Below, piece by piece: positions 7,534-15,323 of a stretch of 33,713 nucleotides of DNA. Source of the stretch: Opitutales bacterium (lineage in GTDB: Bacteria; Verrucomicrobiota; Verrucomicrobiia; Opitutales; UBA953); NCBI GenBank assembly GCA_017935025.1, contig JAGBIL010000029.1:1-33713 (forward strand), given 5' to 3'. The notes below the pieces were generated by a model that worked only from the letters and a program-made list of their open reading frames with translations, was not told the origin of the DNA and made no database searches. Every line of letters begins with the position of its first letter. The first letter of the stretch is position 1. Position numbers and translations under genes: made by a program.

Positions 7534-8522
7534 AATTTCGGGATTCGGAAATTTTAAAGCGTCCGGGCGTTTTTGCGGGGCTCGCCCTCATCGCCGTTTA
7601 CCGAAAAATCATTTCGCCGGCGCTGCACGCCGTTTTCGGAGGGAGCGGATTTTGCCGATTCACTCCGACCTGCTCAGAATACGCGAGACAAGCGCTGATT
7701 CGACACGGATTTTTCACGGGAACGCTTTTGGCGGTGTGGCGTATTTTTCGCTGTAATCCGATGTCTGACGGCGGACCGGATCCCGTTCCCGTGCGGGGCG
7801 AACCGCTTTTTCGTCGCCCCCGCATCGGGATTTTCGGCGGAAGTTTCGATCCCGTGCACGACGCGCATTTGGCGTTGGCGAAAGCCGCACGAAAAACGCT
7901 GAAACTCGACCGTCTGATTTTCGTTCCCGCCGCGCAATCGCCGCTGAAAAGCACCGCACCGGGTGCGCCGGAAAAACTCCGTGTCGCAATGCTCGAAAGC
8001 GCAATCCGCGAAATTCCGGACGCGGAAATTTCGACCTGGGAAATAGAACAAGGCGGGAAAAGCTGGTCCATTCTCACGGTGGAACATTTTGAAGACGTGT
8101 TCCCGCGAGCGGAATTTTTCTGGATTTTCGGAGCGGACCAACTCGCCAATCTCGATAAGTGGCGCGATGCCGAACGTCTTTGCCGGAAAGTAAAATTCGG
8201 CGTCATGTGCCGCGATGCCGACGCGCTTCCCGCCGTTCCCGCGCCGCTCCGCAAGCTCGCCCGGATCGTTCCGATTTCGCTCCCGCGCATTAACTTGTCA
8301 TCCACGGAAATCCGCGAAAAAATCGCCGCAGGAGAATTTGAAAAACTCCGCGATTGCCTGCCGCAAGGCGTTTTAACTATCATTCAAAATCATCAACTTT
8401 ACAGCCGTCATGCCGACTACAAAGAAAACAACCGCAACGAAAAAAACGACTACGACGAAGCGCGCCGCCGCCAAATCGAAAACGACAAAAACTACCGCGA
8501 GCCGTGCTGGCACGACCGCTAA
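7530..8522 (+). CDS. Fused YidD membrane-insertion factor and nicotinate-nucleotide adenylyltransferase NadD
   Basis: One uninterrupted 330-residue frame from the ATG that overlaps the rnpA stop. Residues 1 to about 88 are YidD: YRKIISPAL, then CRFTPTCSEYA, then RIFRCNPMSDGGPDPVP. From about residue 95 the NadD domain begins with IGIFGGSFDPVHDAHLAL and continues through WIFGADQLANLDKW to LSSTEIREKI and the closing IIQNHQLYSR. NadD makes nicotinate adenine dinucleotide from nicotinate mononucleotide and ATP; YidD assists membrane protein insertion beside YidC. The nucleotidyltransferase motif is HDAH rather than the usual HxGH. The last 35 or so residues lie in the 113-base overlap with rsfS, are not NadD-like and are probably a passive out-of-frame tail. 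No yidC follows. Confidence 0.85.
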   Translation: MKFRDSEILKRPGVFAGLALIAVYRKIISPALHAVFGGSGFCRFTPTCSEYARQALIRHGFFTGTLLAVWRIFRCNPMSDGGPDPVPVRGEPLFRRPRIGIFGGSFDPVHDAHLALAKAARKTLKLDRLIFVPAAQSPLKSTAPGAPEKLRVAMLESAIREIPDAEISTWEIEQGGKSWSILTVEHFEDVFPRAEFFWIFGADQLANLDKWRDAERLCRKVKFGVMCRDADALPAVPAPLRKLARIVPISLPRINLSSTEIREKIAAGEFEKLRDCLPQGVLTIIQNHQLYSRHADYKENNRNEKNDYDEARRRQIENDKNYREPCWHDR

Positions 8523-8967
8523 GCGTACGGTAAAAAAAGCGGCAACAACCGCCGCGAAGAAAACCTCTGCGACAAAGAAAGCCGCAACCAAGAAAAAAAC
8601 GCCCGCCTCCGTCGAAAATCCCTCAGCCGGTATCGGTTTGGTGAAACGTTGCGTCGCCGCGCTCGAAGAGAAAAAAGCCTCGGCAATCGAAGTGATTTAT
8701 CTCGGTGAAAAATCGCCCGTCACGGATTACTACGTCATTGCCACGGGAACATCCGACCCGCATTTGCGCGCGCTTCGCATCGAACTCGAAAAAGCGATTC
8801 ACGAAGTCGTTCCCGCCGGACAGGTTCGCATCCAAAACGAACCGAACAGCGGCTGGTGCGTCGTCGATGCGTTTGATGTCGTCGTTCATATTTTCTCCGA
8901 AGAACAGCGTAAAAACTACGCGCTCGAAGCACTCTGGCAGGACGGAGAACGCATTTCCCTCTCATAA
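8410..8967 (+). CDS. rsfS: Ribosomal silencing factor RsfS with Lys/Thr/Ala-rich N-terminal extension
   Basis: A 185-residue protein. From about residue 75 it is RsfS/Iojap: LVKRCVAALEEKKASAIEVIYL, then VTDYYVIATG, then GWCVVDAFDVVVHIFSEEQRKNYALEALW. RsfS binds L14 and blocks joining of ribosomal subunits during starvation. The first 68 residues are an H1-like run of KKTT, KRAAAK and TKKAATKKK repeats that is not part of the family. The only in-frame ATG before the domain is at 8410, inside the nadD part of the preceding gene, so the two genes overlap by 113 bases. nadD and rsfS are common neighbours. Confidence 0.88.
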   Translation: MPTTKKTTATKKTTTTKRAAAKSKTTKTTASRAGTTAKRTVKKAATTAAKKTSATKKAATKKKTPASVENPSAGIGLVKRCVAALEEKKASAIEVIYLGEKSPVTDYYVIATGTSDPHLRALRIELEKAIHEVVPAGQVRIQNEPNSGWCVVDAFDVVVHIFSEEQRKNYALEALWQDGERISLS

Positions 8968-9018
8968 AACAGCCCCAACCGTAGCAGCGAAACTCATAAA
9001 TACATCTTTTAAAAAATG

Positions 9019-9058
9019 GCGTTCCCGCGAGAAACAATTCTCACGGGAACGCTTTTTT
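9019..9058. terminator. Bidirectional terminator built from an inverted pair of the CGTTCCCG motif
   Basis: Arms GCGTTCCCGCGAGAA (9019-9033) and its near-perfect complement (9038-9052), loop ACAA, 14 of 15 pairs. TTTTTT follows at 9053-9058 and a run of As precedes at 9011-9016, so it works in both directions. It sits between the convergent rsfS and S6-like protease genes. Confidence 0.9.
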
Positions 9059-9111
9059 CAATCGCAGATAATTCGGATTTCGAGAAGTTTGTTATTTTCA
9101 ATTCCTTCGGG

Positions 9112-12100
9112 TTAACGACAGCTGCGACGGCGACGCGAAACCGCGAGCGCAATCGCGCCCAAGCCTGCGAGCAAACCAAACGCCGACGGCTCGGGAACGG
9201 AGAGCGCATTTTGTGAGACATTCGCCGCACGCAGAATCCGCATTCCCTCCGGCGGAATCTTTTCGTCAAAGGAAAGCAACGTCGGACCTTCCGCAACGCC
9301 GTTTATGCTCAGCTTCCCATCCGCACCGAGAATAACGACAGTTTCCCGCTGTGCGGTGAGCGAAACAATTCCGTCTGCAACATTCTGACGCGTCAAACCC
9401 GCGAGAGTCGAGTTGACCTGATTTTCGAGAAGTTTCAGCGTAGCCCCCGCAGCCAACGTAACGGCGGAAAAGTCGGTTACCTCTTCCACGGAAAGCTCCA
9501 GTGTCGCACCGGATTTCACGAGCACATCTCCGGCACCGAGAGAGGCGATATCCGTTACTTTGAGGATACCGGAGATAACGACGATATCTCCCGAAAATCC
9601 GGAATTATCGCCGGAAAGAGTCAAAATCCCGCCACCTGCCTTGGTCAGCGTAACATCTGAATTTCCGGAGATGTCTCCCGAAATCTCTCCGTTTTTGCGT
9701 TGGTTGGCGTGAATTTTCGTATCCGCCGTAAGCACAACGTTATTAGCGATATTTGTTCCCGTGCCGTCAAAAACGAGTTCGCCTCCGGACAGGACTTTGA
9801 GCGTAGCCGCAGCGTTCAGGTTTGACGTATTCAAACGCAAGCGCCCTACACTTGAATTTGCGTTTTTCCCAACCTCAATCGTTCCCGTGAATGCGGAAAG
9901 ATTGAAACCGCGTCCGTTCCCGCCGGCAAGTTTAAGAGAAAGCGTCCCGTTTCCGGAAACGCGCGACATATCGAATGTCGTATGATCTGAGACGGGGACC
10001 GAAACTTCCATCGCCGCGTTTTGACTGACGGAAATTCCCGAAGAGGAATTAAACGCGGAATCCGATCCGAAAACGAGAAGCCCGGACTCCACATTAATCT
10101 TTCCGGAAAAACCGGAATTATCTCCGGAGAGCGTAAACGTCCGATCCGCCGCACCGAGAGCGATCTTCACATTTCCCGCTCCCGAAATATTTCCGGAGTA
10201 AGTGGTGTTTGCCGTCGTTCCCGCGCTGTACTGCACTCGCATTTCGGCATTCGCGGCGAGCGAGACATTCCCCTTCAAGCCATAGAAATCGGAAATTGCG
10301 TAAGTGTCCTCAAGCGTCAAACCGCCTTCGATGTATTCCTCCCGATGTTTTACACCTTCGTTCATCACGAACACGCCGCCGGAAGCAACGGAAATATCAC
10401 CCGTAAGGCGCGCGTGCGACCCGAGGCGAAACTCCGCACCGGAAGCGACGGAAACATCCATTTTCGCGTCCGCGTAGTGCCAATCGTTTTCGTTGAAATA
10501 GCGTGCGGTGCTCGTTCCCGTGGCAGAACCCACTGCGTGCACGGTATTCGTACCGGACAACGAAACGGCTCCGGATTTCACTTCAAGTCCGCTCGCCTCG
10601 TTTTGCAAATTCGTATAAATGCCGTTCAGAGTCCATGAAGAACCCTTCCCCGCATCGTAAACGATTTTGAGCGATGAATTTTCCGTGTCGCGGAACGAAC
10701 CGACAAACGTTTTATCCCCGCTCTGTTTGAACGTCAGTACGGAGTTGCCTTTGTTGTTGGCGACGATCGCTTCCTCCGTCAGAGCATTAATCGAGAACCA
10801 TGCGGCTGAGGGATTGCCATTTGTGTAATACCACGCCATGGAATTCCCGTTCATATCGAGGACCCCGCCGCCGGCGCCGAACGTAAAGTCTCGGGCAATC
10901 TGATTCGTGTCTTTAATGATGACCGTAGCGCCGTTGTTCGCCAAAACGTTGTATGCTGCGTATCCGCCGCTTTGCGCCAAGTAGGTTTTGCCGTTCCCGC
11001 CGACGTTGAGGAAGATTTCGTTATTTCCACCCGTTCCCGCGATGTGGAGATTCCCTTCGCCGACCTTGCGCCATTCGCGCATATAGTTTGCGTCGCGGCT
11101 CGAAATCGTGACGTACACATCGACGTTTTTATCGACGATGTACCCCGCCGAATTAAGCTGGCGGTTGAACGCCGAACGCACGGTAAATTTCGCGGAATCA
11201 CGCTTTCCGGCAGTAAACTGGACATAGCCGATTCCGAGATCAATATCCGGAGTTGCAAAACCGAGATTGATATCGGGGCCGATATTAATCGTCGTTTCCG
11301 CATGAGCCGCATCGAAAACCAGATTTTCCGTCAGAAAGAGTTCCTCGTAGGGAATTGCGCTGTTCAAATAATTATTCCCGTAGGAATACCAATTCTGGTT
11401 GTTTTTGATGTTTGAAAGGCTGAGCCAAGTATTTTTCCCTGCCTGTACGCCCGAAAATAATGCAAGTTCGTTGCCTTTTGCGTCCGTCACGTTCCCGAAA
11501 GTCGGCGTTGCCGAAACATTGTGGAGTTCGCAGGAAACCGTTGTCCACGCACGGCGGCGATCCACGGAGTTGATCGTTACGACGGCAGACGAGGCTTTCG
11601 ACATATCGACGTGCTTATCGAAAGAATTCATCGTGTCGATTGTCCACTGCGTCGCCCCGCGGGACTGTGAAAAATGCCCCCCGTAGGACTGCCCCGATGC
11701 CAAATACTCGTAGCGCCCGGTTTCGTCATTCCAAAGCCACCCCGGACTTCCCGAGTCCCCCGCTCGAACGGAAGTCGGCAACGGATTGTTCTCGTTAATT
11801 CCGGAAGAAGACCAGTTATTGAGCGTCCATGTAACGGAAATACTGTCATCTGAAATTCCGCGGCGATCCTCCGGATCGCCCGGTGTATTGTCGACGACAT
11901 TACCGATTTTCGTGATTCCTCCGGTGATGTACGAATACGCACCCGATCTTTTCGAAGTCTTCCCGGAATAATCCGCCAATTCATGCGTTCCCGCACCGGC
12001 GCGGTAAAGCATTCGTCCCGTGATTTCCGGACCGTTCTCCGGACGGCTGTAAACTGCGGAACCGGATACATCCGTAATCAGTTTGCTTGTACGGACGATT

Positions 12101-12576
12101 TTGTAGTCATTGGTCGGGCTGAGAGAAAATGCCGTATTCGCCTGGTTAATCCCGTAGCGGCGTTCAATCGTCGCATAGTGAATTGCGTTATCGTTCCCGA
12201 GAATACGACCGGAGAAGGTCGGATTTTGAACACCGTTGTGGCGCACGGTAGCAATAAAATTGTAACCCAACGCGGAAAGTGCTCCGTTATCCCCCGTACT
12301 TTCAAAATCAATCAACCCGTGCTCAAGAACGTAGCTTTCCTGCCCTCCGGTGTAGGTGATGCGAACACCGCCCTCTTTTTCGCGAATATGATCTAAAAGC
12401 GCGTTACTCGACGTTGTGTAACGCCCCATGTTCTGACCGAAGTCGGTGTATGTTTGAATCGCCACGTCCGTGTGCATCACGCCCGCAAACACGGGGACGG
12501 AAGTTGCTGCGGCGAAAAGTGTTGCCAACGAGACAGCAACACTTCGTGAGAAGTGCGTAGTTTTAATCATTTTCAT
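9112..12576 (-). CDS. Secreted S6-like serine protease with beta-repeat stalk and PEP-CTERM anchor
   Basis: About 1154 residues from the ATG at 12576; a longer frame begins at a TTG and lacks a signal peptide at its start. A signal peptide (HFSRSVAVSLATLFAAATSVPVFA) is followed by a domain like the passenger protease of IgA1-protease/SPATE autotransporters. It has DFGQNMGRY near the mature start, IDFESTGDNGALSALGYNFIATVRHNG with likely catalytic H113, NDYKIVR with likely D157, and AGDSGSPGWLW with likely S275. A long repetitive region follows, with autotransporter-associated beta-strand repeats (FTLSGDNSGFSGK, LTLSGDNSGFSGD). No C-terminal beta-barrel is present. The protein ends in VPEPSAFGLLAGLGAIALAV plus an Arg-rich tail, a PEP-CTERM signal processed by exosortase. 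Substrate unknown. Confidence 0.8.
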   Translation of the reverse strand: MKMIKTTHFSRSVAVSLATLFAAATSVPVFAGVMHTDVAIQTYTDFGQNMGRYTTSSNALLDHIREKEGGVRITYTGGQESYVLEHGLIDFESTGDNGALSALGYNFIATVRHNGVQNPTFSGRILGNDNAIHYATIERRYGINQANTAFSLSPTNDYKIVRTSKLITDVSGSAVYSRPENGPEITGRMLYRAGAGTHELADYSGKTSKRSGAYSYITGGITKIGNVVDNTPGDPEDRRGISDDSISVTWTLNNWSSSGINENNPLPTSVRAGDSGSPGWLWNDETGRYEYLASGQSYGGHFSQSRGATQWTIDTMNSFDKHVDMSKASSAVVTINSVDRRRAWTTVSCELHNVSATPTFGNVTDAKGNELALFSGVQAGKNTWLSLSNIKNNQNWYSYGNNYLNSAIPYEELFLTENLVFDAAHAETTINIGPDINLGFATPDIDLGIGYVQFTAGKRDSAKFTVRSAFNRQLNSAGYIVDKNVDVYVTISSRDANYMREWRKVGEGNLHIAGTGGNNEIFLNVGGNGKTYLAQSGGYAAYNVLANNGATVIIKDTNQIARDFTFGAGGGVLDMNGNSMAWYYTNGNPSAAWFSINALTEEAIVANNKGNSVLTFKQSGDKTFVGSFRDTENSSLKIVYDAGKGSSWTLNGIYTNLQNEASGLEVKSGAVSLSGTNTVHAVGSATGTSTARYFNENDWHYADAKMDVSVASGAEFRLGSHARLTGDISVASGGVFVMNEGVKHREEYIEGGLTLEDTYAISDFYGLKGNVSLAANAEMRVQYSAGTTANTTYSGNISGAGNVKIALGAADRTFTLSGDNSGFSGKINVESGLLVFGSDSAFNSSSGISVSQNAAMEVSVPVSDHTTFDMSRVSGNGTLSLKLAGGNGRGFNLSAFTGTIEVGKNANSSVGRLRLNTSNLNAAATLKVLSGGELVFDGTGTNIANNVVLTADTKIHANQRKNGEISGDISGNSDVTLTKAGGGILTLSGDNSGFSGDIVVISGILKVTDIASLGAGDVLVKSGATLELSVEEVTDFSAVTLAAGATLKLLENQVNSTLAGLTRQNVADGIVSLTAQRETVVILGADGKLSINGVAEGPTLLSFDEKIPPEGMRILRAANVSQNALSVPEPSAFGLLAGLGAIALAVSRRRRSCR

Positions 12577-12683
12577 AGCGTAGATAATAAGAATTTTCCG
12601 TATGCCACAGTTTTTTCCGCCGATTTGCAAAACAAAATCTGCGGGGTTCTCTCTAATCCCCCATTTTAAAAGAAACTTTTTTA

Positions 12684-12703
12684 GTAGTCATTAAAATTTC
12701 CTT
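12684..12703 (-). promoter_or_regulatory. Conserved 20-base element upstream of the S6-like PEP-CTERM gene
   Basis: Read on the minus strand, the element is AAGGAAATTTTAATGACTAC. It ends 108 bases before the start codon at 12576. A copy matching at 18 of 20 positions lies upstream of the second PEP-CTERM gene (25697-25716). A shared promoter or regulator site is inferred. Confidence 0.55.
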
Positions 12704-12762
12704 TTTGTCTTTCAAAAAACGGCTTGAAAATACGGCTTCGGAGCGGGAGCATTTCCCGCTTT

Positions 12763-13116
12763 ATGAATTTAGTTCTTCTGAAAACGGTCGGATTGTTGGT
12801 TTTGTCCAACTGCTTCATGACTTACGCTTGGTACGGACACCTTAAAAGCCTCAAAACCGCGCCGCTTCTGATTGCCGTACTTGCGAGCTGGGGAATCGCA
12901 TTTTTCGAATACGTGATTATGGTTCCCGCAAACCGCATCGGCTACACGGGCGGCTTGGAACTCGGGCAACTCAAAATCATGCAGGAAGTTATTACGCTCT
13001 GCGTATTTGTCCCGTTCGCGCTGATTTTTATGGGCGAAAAATGGCGCTGGGATTACCTTTGGGCGTTTATTTGCCTTGTCGGAGCCGTGTATTTTGTTTT
13101 TCGGGGGAAACTGTGA
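12763..13116 (+). CDS. DUF486 small membrane protein (DMT-like)
   Basis: A 117-residue hydrophobic protein with four predicted membrane segments. Family marks: LLVLSNCFMTYAWYGHLK near the start, ASWGIAFFEYVIMVPANRIGY in the middle, LGQLKIMQEVITLCVFVPFA, and a last segment AFICLVGAVYFVFRGKL. These match DUF486 (COG3169), a family related to small drug/metabolite transporters with no firm substrate. The start at 12763 is chosen because the family begins near here; the longer frame from 12724 adds an unrelated basic stretch. It reads away from the S6-like gene and toward the efflux operon, so it stands alone. Confidence 0.85.
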   Translation: MNLVLLKTVGLLVLSNCFMTYAWYGHLKSLKTAPLLIAVLASWGIAFFEYVIMVPANRIGYTGGLELGQLKIMQEVITLCVFVPFALIFMGEKWRWDYLWAFICLVGAVYFVFRGKL

Positions 13117-13121
13117 AAACG

Positions 13122-13152
13122 GATAACGGATAATTTTTAGCTATCCGTTATC
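13122..13152. repeat. Perfect AT-rich inverted repeat between convergent genes
   Basis: Arms GATAACGGATA (13122-13132) and TATCCGTTATC (13142-13152), 9-base loop. It sits between the DUF486 stop and the permease stop at 13155. It could act as a weak bidirectional terminator, but has no clear T tract on the plus strand. Confidence 0.6.
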
Positions 13153-13154
13153 AA

Positions 13155-14432
13155 CTACTCGTACCGCAGGGCCTCTATCGGGTCGAGGCGCGACGCACGA
13201 AGTGCCGGATAAACGCCGGAAAGCACGCCGATTCCGACGGAAAACACAAATCCCGCCAGCATCACCGTCGGTGAAACCGTCATCGACGCGATCCCGCCGC
13301 CCATGCGCGAACCCGCCATCACCTGCGAAACCGCACTCGTGATTCCGAGCGAAAAGCCGAGCCCGATTAGTCCGCCGATAGAACTGACCAACGCCGTTTC
13401 CACCAAAAACTGCAGAAAAATATCGCTCCCGCGCGCGCCGACCGCCTTGCGCACTCCGATTTCGCGGATGCGCTCGTTAATCGCGGCGAGCATCACGTTC
13501 ATGATGCCGATCCCGCCGATAAAAAGGGAAATGAACGCCACGCCGCCGAGCGAAATCATAAACGAGTTTTCCGTTTTCTTAAATTCGGAGAGCATTTCTT
13601 CATTCGTCGAGATCGCGTAATCCTGAAATCCGCCGTGCGCCTGAAGCATCACGCGGTCGAGTTGCGGAATCGTGTCGTAGAGCTGATCCGAACTGCTGAT
13701 GCGAACGTAAAGCGCAGACAATTTATCGTTGGACGTGTAATTCGTCATCGCGGTATGAATCGGAATGTAACAGCCGCCGTTCATCCAGCGCCCGGGGCCG
13801 CGTTTCTTATCTTTCCCGCCGGGACCGCCGCTCATTTGGTATTCGTTGAGCACACCGACCACGGTAAACCATTCGCCTCCGACTTTGACCGCCTGCCCGA
13901 TCGGATCTTCGTTCGGTTCAAAAATTTCGTCAACGACGAGCGAGCCGAGCACGCAGACTTTCGCCCGGGCAAGCTCGTCGACATCGCTCAAAAAACGCCC
14001 TTTTTGCACGCTACGTTTGTTGATGACGAGCCAATCCGACATCGTTCCCGTGACGCGCGTATTAAATTCCCGCCCGTTGCGCGCGACCGACGTCGAACGC
14101 ACGCTCACTTCCGGCGAAATATGCGAAACGCTCGGCACGAGTTTGCGGATCGCCTCCACGTCTTTCATCGTCAGCCCGGGAGCGGAATCCTGCAAATGTT
14201 CCTGCTCTTTCGGAAGCGATTCCGACGAAATCGTGATTTTTTCGATTCCGCCCTGCATTTCGATAAATCCCTTAAATTGACCGACCATGCCCTGCACGAT
14301 CGAAACCATCGCCACCAGCGCCGCCACGCCGAGAATGATGCCCGACATCGACAGCAGCGAACGCATTTTGTGCGCGAGAATCTCCCGTATCCCGTTAACA
14401 AACGCGCCTTGAAGTGTTCCGTAAAAATTCAT
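13155..14432 (-). CDS. MacB-like ABC transporter permease
   Basis: A 425-residue inner-membrane permease of the MacB/FtsX type. One membrane segment is near residues 28-48 (SGIILGVAALVAMVSIV), followed by a large periplasmic domain of about 240 residues. Three more segments follow near 295-410 with the conserved cytoplasmic loop NERIREIGVRKAVGAR. It ends with the family motif YPALRASRLDPIEALRYE. It is the last gene of the minus-strand efflux operon and starts 25 bases after the ATPase. Unlike E. coli MacB, the ATPase is a separate protein. Such systems move macrolides, lipopeptides, toxins or lipids outward through a TolC channel; the substrate here is unknown. Confidence 0.9.
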   Translation of the reverse strand: MNFYGTLQGAFVNGIREILAHKMRSLLSMSGIILGVAALVAMVSIVQGMVGQFKGFIEMQGGIEKITISSESLPKEQEHLQDSAPGLTMKDVEAIRKLVPSVSHISPEVSVRSTSVARNGREFNTRVTGTMSDWLVINKRSVQKGRFLSDVDELARAKVCVLGSLVVDEIFEPNEDPIGQAVKVGGEWFTVVGVLNEYQMSGGPGGKDKKRGPGRWMNGGCYIPIHTAMTNYTSNDKLSALYVRISSSDQLYDTIPQLDRVMLQAHGGFQDYAISTNEEMLSEFKKTENSFMISLGGVAFISLFIGGIGIMNVMLAAINERIREIGVRKAVGARGSDIFLQFLVETALVSSIGGLIGLGFSLGITSAVSQVMAGSRMGGGIASMTVSPTVMLAGFVFSVGIGVLSGVYPALRASRLDPIEALRYE

Positions 14433-14457
14433 TTCCGAAAGAAAAAAAAATTAAGCG

Positions 14458-15183
14458 TTAAATCTCTGCGGGAACGCGAAGTCCGTCCTGCAAGTAATCG
14501 CGCACGATTTGCCCGTCGCGCATTTCGACGACGCGTCCTGCGTATTTCGCCACGCCGAGGTCGTGCGTCACCATGACAACCGGCAAGCCGTCATCGCGCA
14601 GGGAACAAAGCAAATCCAGCGAACGCCGCACGTTTTTGCTGTCGAGATTTCCCGTCGGTTCGTCCGCGAGCACGATTCCGGGATTGTTCACAATCGCACG
14701 CGCCGTGGCAACGCGCTGGCGTTCCCCGCCGGAAAGTTCGGACGGACGGTGCGCGATGCGGTGTTCCATCGCCACGCGGGAAAGCGCTTGCCGCGCGCGC
14801 TCCTCCGCTTCTTTTCGCGACACACGGGAATACACGAGCGGAAGCATCACGTTTTCCAAAACCGTCAGGCGCGGGAGCAGATTAAACGCCTGAAAAATAA
14901 AGCCGATGCGGTTTGCGCGATACCAGGCGCGTTGCCCGGCTCCGACGCCCGAAACGTCCTTGCCCTCGAAAATAAGTTTCCCGCTCGTGAGCGTATCCAT
15001 GAAGCCGAGCATATGCATCATCGTGGATTTTCCCGAGCCGGACGGTCCGAGAATCGCGATAAATTCGCCCGCGCGGATTTGCAGATTCACGCCGTCGAGC
15101 GCGTGCACGTCTTCGTCGCCCATGCGATAAATTTTGCGGGCGTCGCGAAGTTCCACCACGGGAACGCTGTCGTTATCTTTCAT
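14458..15183 (-). CDS. ABC transporter ATPase (MacB/LolD type)
   Basis: A 241-residue ATPase. Walker A is GPSGSGKST near residues 46-54, the Q-loop FIFQAFNLLPRLTVLENV, the signature LSGGERQRVATARA and Walker B IVLADEPTGNLDS, then the switch histidine in VMVTHD. This is the LolD/MacB/FtsE branch that works with FtsX-type permeases. It drives the permease encoded next on the same strand (25 bases apart). An AT-rich repeat separates it from the upstream adaptor gene. Confidence 0.93.
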   Translation of the reverse strand: MKDNDSVPVVELRDARKIYRMGDEDVHALDGVNLQIRAGEFIAILGPSGSGKSTMMHMLGFMDTLTSGKLIFEGKDVSGVGAGQRAWYRANRIGFIFQAFNLLPRLTVLENVMLPLVYSRVSRKEAEERARQALSRVAMEHRIAHRPSELSGGERQRVATARAIVNNPGIVLADEPTGNLDSKNVRRSLDLLCSLRDDGLPVVMVTHDLGVAKYAGRVVEMRDGQIVRDYLQDGLRVPAEI

Positions 15184-15222
15184 TGTAATCCGAATTTGGG
15201 ATAGAGGGGAGTGAACAACGAA

Positions 15223-15316
15223 TAATGAATAGTGAATAATTTATTGTTCAAAGTTTTTGTCGGAAGCAAAAACCTTCGCACTGCGTTATTAACTATTCAC
15301 TGTTCACTATTCATTA
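15223..15316. repeat. Long AT-rich inverted repeat inside the efflux operon
   Basis: Arms TAATGAATAGTGAA (15223-15236) and TTCACTATTCATTA (15303-15316) are perfect complements around a 66-base loop. The loop holds a small hairpin GTTTTTG/CAAAAAC. Seven-base words (GAATAGT, GAACAGT) recur in the arms. It lies between the adaptor and ATPase genes, so it will be in the transcript. Confidence 0.65.
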
Positions 15317-15323
15317 AGAAAAA

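Noticed and set aside
9112-12576. Classical type V autotransporter
   Set aside because: No C-terminal beta-barrel is encoded; the end is a PEP-CTERM signal.
12577-12630. Longer start for the S6-like protease
   Set aside because: It uses a TTG and would put an extra stretch before the signal peptide; the ATG at 12576 gives a normal exported protein.
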